Shown here: positions 1 through 6,908 of the stretch, piece by piece
Numbering within the stretch: the stretch's first letter is position 1
How the letters are laid out: each line of letters begins with the position of its first letter
NCBI GenBank assembly: GCA_964390365.1
Contig: CAYMHW010000057.1
Span: forward strand, 1 to 14,445
Direction of reading: 5' to 3'
Length of the DNA stretch: 14,445 nt
From: JALQTD01 sp964390365
Lineage (GTDB): Bacteria > Bacteroidota > Bacteroidia > Flavobacteriales_D > Sanyastnellaceae
Program-made: the position numbers and the translations under genes
Notes under the pieces: generated by a model
The model's input: only the letters and a program-made list of their open reading frames with translations
What the model was told of the DNA's origin: nothing
Database searches by the model: none

Positions 1-688
1 CGATGCGGCACCCCGTCAAGGTCACGCTGTCCGCCGCCAACGACAACTCCAACAACTCAAGGAGGGAGATCCAATCCGCGTCGCGCAATTCAGAAGAACG
101 CACATCCGAGCGGTTCACCGTGTAGTTGATGACGGCTTCTTGCTCGTAAGAAAGCACGCGCTCGAACGCATCGGGAACCAAGATGAACCGATCCTCGGGC
201 TGGACCCAAAGCGGGGTGGTGATGACCCCTGAACCGATGACATATGGATCAAACGTCACTTCCTTCGAGCCCTTGCTGCCCGTGATGGACACCGACAACG
301 TGCCAGCGTCTTCCATGGCCGCTTCGAACGGAATTTCCGCGGTGTAAGTGAACGACTTGCCGTTTTCGAACGGCACCACCGTGAAGTTGCCAGCTGCGTC
401 TTCACCTTGGAAGCCCTGAGGCTCAAACGAAGCAGAACCGCCTTCCCACGTCAGGATCGGCGTGGCCTCCATTTTTACTTTTTTGGCGAAGTACTTCGGT
501 GGAAACTTGCCCGTCACCGTCAATTCCACCACGTCGCCGCGGAGGATGAGCGGTTCGGGAGACGCCTCCAATCCGAGGGCCTCAATTTCTTTTTCCATGC
601 TCCCCAATCCCGCGCAACCACTGAGGATGACGAGGGATGCGGCTCCCCAGAGAAGGGGCTTGCGGTAAGACTTGAAAATAGCGTTCAT
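1..688 (-). CDS. Outer-membrane-type lipoprotein, N-terminal 229 residues (3' end outside window)
   Basis: The gene starts at ATG 688-686 and runs off the left edge, so only the first 229 codons are visible. Residues 11-25 form a hydrophobic stretch ending in the lipobox L22-S23-G24-C25, so the product is predicted to be a lipoprotein processed by signal peptidase II and lipidated at C25. The mature part looks beta-rich: a segment near residue 45 (LRGDVVELTVTGKFPPKYF) reads like an immunoglobulin-type strand pattern, followed by a Gly/Thr-rich section with 'VIGSGVITTPLWV'. From memory this resembles the N-terminal half of a widespread Bacteroidota lipoprotein that continues into TPR repeats, but that half is not here and the match could not be tested. 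It lies 51 bp downstream of accA with its own promoter-like box, so it is probably transcribed separately. Lipoprotein call firm; family tentative. Confidence 0.8.
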   Translation of the reverse strand, partial: MNAIFKSYRKPLLWGAASLVILSGCAGLGSMEKEIEALGLEASPEPLILRGDVVELTVTGKFPPKYFAKKVKMEATPILTWEGGSASFEPQGFQGEDAAGNFTVVPFENGKSFTYTAEIPFEAAMEDAGTLSVSITGSKGSKEVTFDPYVIGSGVITTPLWVQPEDRFILVPDAFERVLSYEQEAVINYTVNRSDVRSSELRDADWISLLELLELSLAADSVTLTGCRI

Positions 689-716
689 GCTTTCGTGGGA
701 AAGGTCAAATTTGGTG

Positions 717-724
717 CAAAACTA
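717..724 (-). promoter_or_regulatory. Putative Bacteroidota -7 box (TAGTTTTG) for the lipoprotein gene
   Basis: Read on the minus strand, TAGTTTTG is a perfect match to the Bacteroidota -7 consensus TAnnTTTG. It sits 28 bp upstream of the lipoprotein ATG, inside the 51-bp gap after accA, which would give a leader of roughly 20 nt. No clear TTG -33 element is seen at the expected 19-21 bp spacing; that region lies in the end of accA. Confidence 0.45.
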
Positions 725-739
725 ATCAATTCAAGTCAC

Positions 740-1696
740 CTACGCGCTATGCACCACGCCCATTGACGAGAACTTCTTGATTCGCGCATCGATGCGCTTT
801 GCGGGATCCATGGGCATCAACTTGCTGAGGTGCTCTTGGATGGTCGCCTTGACGGTTGCGTAGATGGCCGCGCGGTTCGCATGGGCTCCGCCCAACGGTT
901 CGGGAATGATGCCGTCGATGAGCTTCAACTCCAACATGTTTTCTCCCGTGAGTCGCAGCGCTTCAGCCGCTTCCATCTTGTGATCCCAGTTGCGCCAAAG
1001 AATGGACGAGCAGCTCTCCGGGCTGATGACCGAGTACCACGTGTTCTCCAGCATCAGCACGCGGTCACCGATGCCGATGCCCAAGGCACCGCCGGATGCG
1101 CCCTCACCGATGATGATGCAGATGACCGGCACGGTCAGTTGGCACATTTCAATCAAGTTGCGGGCAATCGCCTCGCCTTGGCCGCGCTCCTCCGCCTCGA
1201 GTCCCGGAAACGCACCGGGGGTGTCGATCAGCGTCACGATGGGGCGGTTGAACTTCTCTGCGAGCTTCATCAGACGCAGCGCCTTGCGGTAGCCTTCTGG
1301 ATTCGCCATGCCGAAGTTGCGGTATTGGCGCATTTTCGTGTTGACGCCCTTTTGTTGGCCAATGAACATCACCGGCTGTTCGTCCACAAATCCCCAACCA
1401 CCGACCATTGCTTTGTCATCCTTCACCGTCCGGTCACCGTGCAGCTCTTCGAACCGTCCGCCCGTAATGGCATCGATGTAGCTGAGGGTGTAAGGCCGGT
1501 CGGGGTGTCGGCTGACCTGGACGCGCTGCCAAGGGGTCAAATCGCTGTAAATCTTCTTCGTGACTTCCGCGATTTTGCCTTCGAGATCCGCCACCGTCGA
1601 ATGCATGTCCACGTCGCTCTGGGCCTGCAGTTCTTGCGCCTTCTCGAGTTGTTCGCGCAGCTGCTTGATGGGTTCTTCGAATTCCAAGTAATTCAT
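740..1696 (-). CDS. accA: Acetyl-CoA carboxylase carboxyltransferase subunit alpha
   Basis: AccA pairs with AccD to form the carboxyltransferase that moves CO2 from carboxybiotin (on AccB) to acetyl-CoA, giving malonyl-CoA for fatty-acid synthesis in the cytoplasm. The 318-residue product has the usual full length. An N-terminal helical segment (about residues 1-45, Glu/Gln-rich) leads into the crotonase-like core with 'GQQKG', the conserved stretch around 'NPEGYRKA', 'LIDTPGAFPG', 'GQGEAIARNL' and the oxyanion-hole Gly-rich run 'GEGASGGALGIG'. I chose ATG 1696-1694 because MNYLEFEEPI is the normal AccA start; an ATG 12 codons earlier (1732) would add residues not typical of the family. No Shine-Dalgarno is visible. 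It lies 66 bp downstream of rdgB and could be read from the same transcript. accD is not in the window. High confidence. Confidence 0.97.
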   Translation of the reverse strand: MNYLEFEEPIKQLREQLEKAQELQAQSDVDMHSTVADLEGKIAEVTKKIYSDLTPWQRVQVSRHPDRPYTLSYIDAITGGRFEELHGDRTVKDDKAMVGGWGFVDEQPVMFIGQQKGVNTKMRQYRNFGMANPEGYRKALRLMKLAEKFNRPIVTLIDTPGAFPGLEAEERGQGEAIARNLIEMCQLTVPVICIIIGEGASGGALGIGIGDRVLMLENTWYSVISPESCSSILWRNWDHKMEAAEALRLTGENMLELKLIDGIIPEPLGGAHANRAAIYATVKATIQEHLSKLMPMDPAKRIDARIKKFSSMGVVHSA

Positions 1697-1762
1697 GGCC
1701 GAAAAGGTTTGAAGGGCCAAATATCCGAACAAGCACGCGGAAACCGCAACCCCGCGCCGAGG

Positions 1763-2362
1763 TTATTGCGCGGCTTCGTGCAACAGGGCCACCATTTGGC
1801 GCACCGCGCGGCCTCGGTGGCTGATGGCGTTCTTTTCGTCGGTGCTCATTTCCGCGAAGCTCCGGTCGTGGCCCTCGGGCTGAAAGATGGGGTCGTAGCC
1901 GAAGCCCTGGGCGCCCGAGCGCGCATCGAGGATGGTGCCGGCGCAGATGCCTTCGATGAGGCGCTCTTCGCCGGATCGAATGAGGCAAATTGCGGTGCGG
2001 AATTGGGCGCTTCGGTCGGTGGCGCCGCTGAGTTCGGCGAGCAACCGATCCATGTTCGCCTCGGGGTCCTTGTCCGTGCCGGCATAGCGGGCGCTGAGGA
2101 CGCCGGGGGCACCGTTGAGCGCTGAGACTTCGAGGCCCGTGTCGTCCGCGAAGCAGTCGAGTCCGTAATGTTCCGCCACGTGCCGCGCCTTGATGCGCGC
2201 GTTGCCTTCGAGCGTGGGCGCGTCTTCGACGATGTCCTCATGGCAACCGATGTCGGTCAGCGATTGGACGTGGTAGGCGTCGCCGAGGAGGGCTTGCACT
2301 TCAGCGACTTTGTGGGCGTTGTGCGTGGCGAAAACTAAGGTTGGGCGCGCGGTCTGATCCAT
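1763..2362 (-). CDS. rdgB: Non-canonical purine NTP pyrophosphatase (ITP/dITP/XTP), RdgB/HAM1 family
   Basis: This cytosolic house-cleaning enzyme hydrolyses dITP, ITP and XTP to the monophosphate and pyrophosphate, keeping deaminated purines out of DNA and RNA. The 199-residue protein is a normal full-length family member. Visible signatures are the N-terminal nucleotide-binding segment 'VFATHNAHKVAEV' (residues 10-22), the metal/catalytic region 'FADDTGLEVSALNGAPG', then 'SARYAG', 'GFGYDPIF' and the C-terminal 'KNAISHRGRAV'. ATG 2362-2360 is the only sensible start, because the next conserved block begins eight codons later. This start lies 28 bp inside the 3' end of menE in another frame, so rdgB is probably translated from the men operon message. 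Nothing in the sequence suggests a functional link to menaquinone. Confidence 0.96.
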   Translation of the reverse strand: MDQTARPTLVFATHNAHKVAEVQALLGDAYHVQSLTDIGCHEDIVEDAPTLEGNARIKARHVAEHYGLDCFADDTGLEVSALNGAPGVLSARYAGTDKDPEANMDRLLAELSGATDRSAQFRTAICLIRSGEERLIEGICAGTILDARSGAQGFGYDPIFQPEGHDRSFAEMSTDEKNAISHRGRAVRQMVALLHEAAQ

Positions 2363-3345
2363 TTTCCGGATGGGGTTTGGTCCAAATTTCGGAACTCCAC
2401 CCTTCTCGGCGCCCGATTCCGCGGCAAAATCGCCACGAGCGCCGCCCGAATCGCTTCCGCCTCCTCCGGCGTGCCCTCCCCGTGCACCGCCAGCACCACC
2501 TGTTGGCCCAACTCCGCGTGCGGCTCGCCATACGCTCGACACGGCCGCTGCACCACGTCCGCCGCCGCCGCCTCCACCTCCTCCGGATGCACCTTCAACC
2601 CGCCCGAATTGATGACATCGTCCGCCCGCCCCTTCCACACGAACCGGTCCGGCGCCACCACCTCCACCACGTCCCGCGTCACCAACGCCCCCTCGAACAA
2701 ATGCGGCGCGCGCACTACCAGGCACCCCTCCCCATTCGCCTCCACCGTCACCCCCCGAACCGTCCTGAACGCGCGCTCCGCCGGCCCCGGCCGCAACCGC
2801 CGCAACGCCACATGACTCACCGTCTCCGTCATCCCAAACGATTCCCACACCTCACGCCCCGCCCATTCCCCCTCCCCAGCCGCCGCGCCCCCCAGCAACA
2901 CCTTCCCCACCCCAGCAATCCCCGCCCCACTCGCCCGCGCCTGCAACGGCGTCAACGCCAAAAACTCCGTGCCTTCCGGCGCCACCACCCCCACCTTCGG
3001 CTCACTCGCCCACAACGTCCACCCCCCTTCGATCGCCCGCACCAGCATCATGAACCCGCCCACAAACTCAACCGGCATGACGAGCCCCGCCACCGTCCCC
3101 TCCCCCAAACCCAACGCCTCCGCCGTCCGCTCAGCACTTGCCCGCATCGCCTCCTTGCCATGCACCACAGGCCGCGGCCGCCCCGTCGACCCCGAAGTCC
3201 GCAGCTCCACCGTCGCCTCCTCCGAAAACCACGTTTCCACAGCCCGCCCGATCGCCTGCGCCCACGCCTCCCCAGGCAAATCCGCCGCCCGCAACCCGGC
3301 CGTCAACGGCCACTCCCGACCCCCGATGACCAACCGCCCGCTCAT
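2335..3345 (-). CDS. menE: o-Succinylbenzoate-CoA ligase (MenE), short form
   Basis: MenE is an adenylate-forming ligase that activates o-succinylbenzoate with ATP and CoA to OSB-CoA, the substrate of MenB. Core motifs appear in order: the phosphate-binding loop 'TSGSTGRPRP' (residues 50-59), 'ESFGMTET' (168-175), 'WKGRADDVINSGG' (237-249) and the C-terminal 'PSGKW' with the mobile-domain lysine K328. At 336 residues it is clearly shorter than the roughly 450-residue E. coli protein: almost nothing precedes the P-loop, so the usual N-terminal subdomain is reduced, yet all catalytic motifs remain. The start ATG (3345-3343) overlaps the menC stop by 4 bp (ATGA) and the 3' end overlaps rdgB by 28 bp. 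The coding strand is strikingly G-rich. Other acyl-CoA ligases share these motifs, but the context makes MenE nearly certain. Confidence 0.94.
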   Translation of the reverse strand: MSGRLVIGGREWPLTAGLRAADLPGEAWAQAIGRAVETWFSEEATVELRTSGSTGRPRPVVHGKEAMRASAERTAEALGLGEGTVAGLVMPVEFVGGFMMLVRAIEGGWTLWASEPKVGVVAPEGTEFLALTPLQARASGAGIAGVGKVLLGGAAAGEGEWAGREVWESFGMTETVSHVALRRLRPGPAERAFRTVRGVTVEANGEGCLVVRAPHLFEGALVTRDVVEVVAPDRFVWKGRADDVINSGGLKVHPEEVEAAAADVVQRPCRAYGEPHAELGQQVVLAVHGEGTPEEAEAIRAALVAILPRNRAPRRVEFRNLDQTPSGKWIRPRAQP

Positions 3346-4379
3346 CCCCAACTTCCCCGTCTGGCCCACAGTTCCCCCCGCTCCACGGCCAACGGCGCCG
3401 GCACGTTGTTCGTAAACAGCCCCCCCGTCCCCAATCCTTGCGGCAACAACTCGTCGCCCGCATCCGCCGTCCACTGCGCAATGGCATTCAACCCCACGTT
3501 CGATTCCAACGCCGATGTCGCCCACCAGCCCGCTCCCACTTCCGCCGCCAAGTCGATCCAGTGATTCGCCTCCTTCAACCCGCCCACCAAGCTCGGCTTC
3601 AACACCACGAACGCCGGCTTCACCAGCCCCAACATCCCCCGCCGCAATTCCGTCGTGTTCAACCCAATGAGCTCCTCGTCGAGGGCGATTGGCAGCGGAC
3701 TCGCGGCCACGAGTTCTGCCAGTTCCTTCCAGTTCCCGGGCTTCAAGGGCTGCTCGATGCTGTGCAGTCCGAACGACGCAAGCGCCTCGCACTTCGACAA
3801 GGCCGTCCACCCCGCCTCGTGGCGGCTGAACGCGCCGTTCGCATCCACCCGCAACACCGCATCCGGCGCGCGCAACCGAATGGCCCGCACGAGTTCGAGT
3901 TCCTCCTCAAACGGCATCGTCCCCACCTTCCATTTCAAGGTGGTGAAGCCGCGCTCGAGCAGCGATTCGGCTTGGGCAAGCATCGCTTCTGCCGTGTCCA
4001 TCCAGATGAGGCCGTTGATGGGCAAACCGGCCTCCCCGCGGGTAAAGGGCGTGTCGAACAGGACGCGTTCGCCCGGGGTGAGCAGGTCGATGAGCGCCGT
4101 TTCCACCGCGAAACGAACCGCGGGCTGCGAGTCCGGAATCGAGTCGGGATCGAGGATGCCCGAGGCCGCCACCGCCTGCAACGCACGGGCGGCGCGCAGC
4201 GGATGCTCGGGGCTGAGTCCCGGAATGAGCGAACACTCGCCCCGGCCGATGCGCCCGTCCGGATGCCGCGCTTCGATGAACCACGTTGGCTTTTCCGTCA
4301 GCGTGTCGCGCGAGGTGCGCGCAGGCGTCTTGAATTGCAACGGGTGGTCGATGACCTGAATGTCAAGGCCTTGCATCAT
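3342..4379 (-). CDS. menC: o-Succinylbenzoate synthase (MenC), enolase superfamily
   Basis: MenC dehydrates SHCHC to o-succinylbenzoate in the menaquinone pathway. The 345-residue protein has an N-terminal capping domain (about 1-105) and a C-terminal barrel with the superfamily's catalytic layout: the K-x-K pair K149/K151 in 'TLKWKVG', Mg ligands D179 ('LRVDANGAFS'), E209 ('SIEQPL') and D234 ('IALDEEL'), and the opposite-face lysine K261 in 'VVLKPSLVGG'. The start is taken as the first of two adjacent ATGs (4379-4377), which overlaps the menA stop as ATGA; the second ATG would shorten the protein by one residue. The stop overlaps the menE start by 4 bp. Enolase-superfamily members such as N-succinylamino-acid racemase look similar, but its position between menA and menE settles the assignment. 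Confidence 0.95.
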   Translation of the reverse strand: MMQGLDIQVIDHPLQFKTPARTSRDTLTEKPTWFIEARHPDGRIGRGECSLIPGLSPEHPLRAARALQAVAASGILDPDSIPDSQPAVRFAVETALIDLLTPGERVLFDTPFTRGEAGLPINGLIWMDTAEAMLAQAESLLERGFTTLKWKVGTMPFEEELELVRAIRLRAPDAVLRVDANGAFSRHEAGWTALSKCEALASFGLHSIEQPLKPGNWKELAELVAASPLPIALDEELIGLNTTELRRGMLGLVKPAFVVLKPSLVGGLKEANHWIDLAAEVGAGWWATSALESNVGLNAIAQWTADAGDELLPQGLGTGGLFTNNVPAPLAVERGELWARRGSWG

Positions 4380-5290
4380 GGCAGCATCGGATTTCGGGTG
4401 GCAGCGAGGAACAGGAAGAGGGCGACAACGGCGGTGGAGAGGGCAATTTTCTTGAGCTCGGGGTCGAGGGCTGCGGGGGACGAGGTTTGGCGCACCCGGA
4501 GGGCGTGCTGGAAGTGGACCAAACCCAGCAACGCAATCCACATCATCCCGCGCCACTGGCCGGATTCCACCCCATTCGTGAAGGCCAACAGCGCCGCCCA
4601 CCCCCCACCGAGCAACGCGAACTGGTAGCGCTTCGCCCGCGCAAAACCCATTCGCGTCACGAGCGTGCGCTTCCCCGCCACCGCATCGCGTTCGTGGTCG
4701 CGCATGTTGTTCAAATTCAGCACCGCCACGCTCATGGCCCCCGTGAACGTCCCCGGCAGCAACCACGCCCACGACCACTGGCCGCTGACAAGGAACGCCG
4801 TGCCCGCCACGCCGACCCAACCAAAAAACACCATCACCATGAGGTCCCCGAGGCCGCGGTAACCGTACGGGTTCTTGCCAGCCGTGTACGAATACGCTGC
4901 GTAGATGCCGGCGATTCCCGCGGCGATGAGGCCGAGGGCCGCCCACAAGAGGCCCGTTCCGGTCAAGGCGAGGACCACGGTCCCCACGCCCGACGCCAGC
5001 GCCAAGGCCGCGAGGGCCACCACCGCTCGGCGCATGGCCGCACGGGAAATGCGCCCGGAGGCGACGGCCCGGTCGGTGCGCTCCGCGCCGTCGGCCCCGT
5101 TTTCGGCGTCGCCGAGGTCGTTCGCGTAGTTGGACAGGATTTGGAGCAGCAACACCGTGAACAACGCCGCCGCAAAAACCGGGTAAAACCGCTCCGCATC
5201 CGGCCGGTAACCGACCGCGGCGCCCATCAACACACACGCACTCGCCAGCGGAAGGGTGCGCAACCGCGCCGCTTGAATCCAATCGTTCAC
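4376..5290 (-). CDS. menA: 1,4-Dihydroxy-2-naphthoate polyprenyltransferase (MenA)
   Basis: MenA is an integral membrane UbiA-family prenyltransferase that attaches a polyprenyl chain to DHNA with loss of CO2, giving demethylmenaquinone. The 304-residue protein is of normal size and rich in hydrophobic helices (about eight). Two polar signatures stand out: 'LQILSNYANDLGDAENGAD' (residues 49-67), very like the bacterial MenA prenyl-diphosphate/Mg site, and the later 'NLNNMRDHERDAVAGKRTL', the second aspartate-rich site. The start is GTG 5290-5288, overlapping the menD stop as GTGA; the resulting MNDWIQAARLRTLPL is the usual amphipathic N-terminus preceding the first helix, and no ATG lies nearby. 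The 3' end overlaps menC by 4 bp. In related bacteria menB often sits just before this gene; here menD abuts directly. Confidence 0.95.
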   Translation of the reverse strand: MNDWIQAARLRTLPLASACVLMGAAVGYRPDAERFYPVFAAALFTVLLLQILSNYANDLGDAENGADGAERTDRAVASGRISRAAMRRAVVALAALALASGVGTVVLALTGTGLLWAALGLIAAGIAGIYAAYSYTAGKNPYGYRGLGDLMVMVFFGWVGVAGTAFLVSGQWSWAWLLPGTFTGAMSVAVLNLNNMRDHERDAVAGKRTLVTRMGFARAKRYQFALLGGGWAALLAFTNGVESGQWRGMMWIALLGLVHFQHALRVRQTSSPAALDPELKKIALSTAVVALFLFLAATRNPMLP

Positions 5291-6894
5291 AGCTCTTCGT
5301 TTTCGTTTCGCATCGGGCGCGCGGCCATCAAGCGCTCGTAAGCCAAATCACTCGCCGCCCCATCCGTCTCCACCACCAACACCTTCACCCCATCCCGGGT
5401 TCCCCCCGCGAACAACCACTCCAGCCCCGCACGCACCCCTTCCGCCGTTCGGGCGGTCTGACACGCCGCCCCCACACTCGCCGCTGCCGCCTTCAACGAC
5501 CGGCGCCCCCCTGAAGCATCGGTCCGGCATTCACCGCCCTCAAAGTACCGCGTAAGCAACCCCGATTCCGCAGGCCCCTTCAACCACCGAAAGATGCCTC
5601 CACCCCCGTTGTCGATGACCACCACCCGCACGTTCCGCGGCTCGGGATCCACCCACAACCCATTCACATCATACAAAAAGGCCAAATCCCCCGTCACCAA
5701 CACCACCCCTTCATCCGGATGGGCCAACGCCTCCCCCACCGCCGTTGACGTGCAGCCATCGATGCCGGCCACCCCGCGGTTCGCGTGCACCCGCCGGGCG
5801 CGCCACTCGACGAGTTGGGCATACCGGGCCGCCGTGGAATTCGCGACGTGCACTGCAAACGACTCGGGAACGGTTTGGCCCACCGCTGCGATGACAGCCG
5901 CGTCCGAAAGCGCGTCCACGAGCGGCACCTCCACCTGCGGCATGACGCGAGCCGACCCTTCGCGGCCAGCCGCCAGCGCGGACAACCACGCCTCCGGATC
6001 CTCCGCCTGCACATGCTCCACCCGCCCCCAGACGTCCCACGCGCCCGGCCCCACGTGCACGTGGCGCGTGCTCGCCGGCACGGCATTCCGCAGCGCCTTG
6101 CTCATTGGCGGTCCGCCCACGGTAATCACCACATCCGGAAAGGGCCCATCCTGCGCGCGCATCCACCGGTCCGCCGAAGCCTCCACCCCAAACCACCCAC
6201 TGAACGCATCCGCAATCACCTCAAACGGCCAATCCGCAGGAACGCGCCGCCGGGCGACGTGCGGGGCCGGCCCCAACAGCACCAGCACCCGATCGGTCGG
6301 GGCAATGGGCGCCACATCGCGCTGAACCTCCACGCTCGGCACCGCCAAGGGCGACGGCGAGGACTCCGCCTCCACGATGCCATAAAGCGGTTCGTCGAAC
6401 GGCACGTTCAGGTGCACCGGTCCGCGCGCCGCCGCTTGCCACGCCTCCGCAATGCACGCGCGCAACTCCGATTCATCCAGCGCGTCCGCGTCGAGGGTCG
6501 CCTCGTATTGCGTATGGGCGGCGAAGAGGTGGGACTGCCGAACGGTTTGGCCGTGGCCGCGGTCGATGGCGGCGGCGGGGCGGTCTGCGGTCAAGGCAAT
6601 GAGCGGTACGCCTTGGTAAAACGCCTCCGCGAGCGCGGGACCGAAGTTCACGGCCGCCGTGCCGCTGGTCGATATGACGGCAGCGGGCACGCGGGTGCGC
6701 AACGCCATGCCGAGGGCGATGTGGGCGGCGGCCCGTTCGTCGACGGCGACGACCAGTTCGATGGCTGGGTGGTGGTGAAACGCGAGCACCAAGGGCGCGT
6801 TCCGGGACCCCGGAGCGACCACCGCGTAGCGCAATCCCATCGCGGCCAAGTCGGCAGCCAACCACCGCGCCGCAGCGTGCTCAGACGTCCACAT
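5287..6894 (-). CDS. menD: SEPHCHC synthase (MenD), thiamine-diphosphate enzyme
   Basis: MenD condenses isochorismate with 2-oxoglutarate, using thiamine diphosphate and Mg2+, to SEPHCHC, the first committed menaquinone intermediate. The 535-residue protein shows the family's three-part layout: an N-terminal pyrimidine-binding domain with 'VVAPGSRNAPLVLAF' and the ThDP-activating E53 in 'VAVDERAAAHIALG', followed by 'STSGTAAVNF' and 'LTADRP'; a variable middle domain; and a C-terminal PP domain with 'NRGVAGIDGC' and the ThDP motif running from G402-D403 ('VTGDLAFLYDVNGL') to 'VVVIDNGGGGIF' at about 424-435. ATG 6894-6892 is chosen because MWTSEHAAARWL is the standard MenD beginning; the frame is open further upstream but overlaps menF. 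A promoter-like box lies 4 bp before this ATG. It starts 14 bp after menF and overlaps menA by 4 bp. Confidence 0.96.
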   Translation of the reverse strand: MWTSEHAAARWLAADLAAMGLRYAVVAPGSRNAPLVLAFHHHPAIELVVAVDERAAAHIALGMALRTRVPAAVISTSGTAAVNFGPALAEAFYQGVPLIALTADRPAAAIDRGHGQTVRQSHLFAAHTQYEATLDADALDESELRACIAEAWQAAARGPVHLNVPFDEPLYGIVEAESSPSPLAVPSVEVQRDVAPIAPTDRVLVLLGPAPHVARRRVPADWPFEVIADAFSGWFGVEASADRWMRAQDGPFPDVVITVGGPPMSKALRNAVPASTRHVHVGPGAWDVWGRVEHVQAEDPEAWLSALAAGREGSARVMPQVEVPLVDALSDAAVIAAVGQTVPESFAVHVANSTAARYAQLVEWRARRVHANRGVAGIDGCTSTAVGEALAHPDEGVVLVTGDLAFLYDVNGLWVDPEPRNVRVVVIDNGGGGIFRWLKGPAESGLLTRYFEGGECRTDASGGRRSLKAAAASVGAACQTARTAEGVRAGLEWLFAGGTRDGVKVLVVETDGAASDLAYERLMAARPMRNENEEL

Positions 6895-6898
6895 GCCG

Positions 6899-6906
6899 CA
6901 AAGGTA
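6899..6906 (-). promoter_or_regulatory. Perfect TAnnTTTG -7 box (TACCTTTG) 4 bp before menD
   Basis: On the minus strand TACCTTTG fills most of the 14-bp gap between the menF stop (6911-6909) and the menD ATG (6894-6892), leaving only CGGC before the start codon. It matches the Bacteroidota -7 consensus exactly. Initiation a few bases downstream would fall at or next to the ATG, giving a leaderless or nearly leaderless menD mRNA. A weak TTTC lies about 19 bp upstream, near the -33 position. It may be an internal operon promoter or a chance match. Confidence 0.4.
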
Positions 6907-6908
6907 CT

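Noticed and set aside
1697..1762. Possible promoter (TATTTG) between rdgB and accA
   Set aside because: It lacks the two-base spacer of TAnnTTTG and no -33 element is properly placed; too weak to list.
830..2125. Plus-strand open frame of 431 codons opposite accA and rdgB
   Set aside because: It is antisense to two clearly conserved enzymes, has no recognisable domain and an Arg/His/Leu-rich shadow composition typical of GC-rich DNA.
2341..3564. Plus-strand open frame of 407 codons opposite menE and the end of menC
   Set aside because: The translation is dominated by Pro, Arg and His, the product of C-rich third positions on the opposite strand; not a plausible protein.
4380..5282. Upstream extension of the menC frame through menA
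   Set aside because: The frame happens to stay open, but the translation is low-complexity Arg/Gly/Pro, while MenC homology begins at the ATGATG at 4379.
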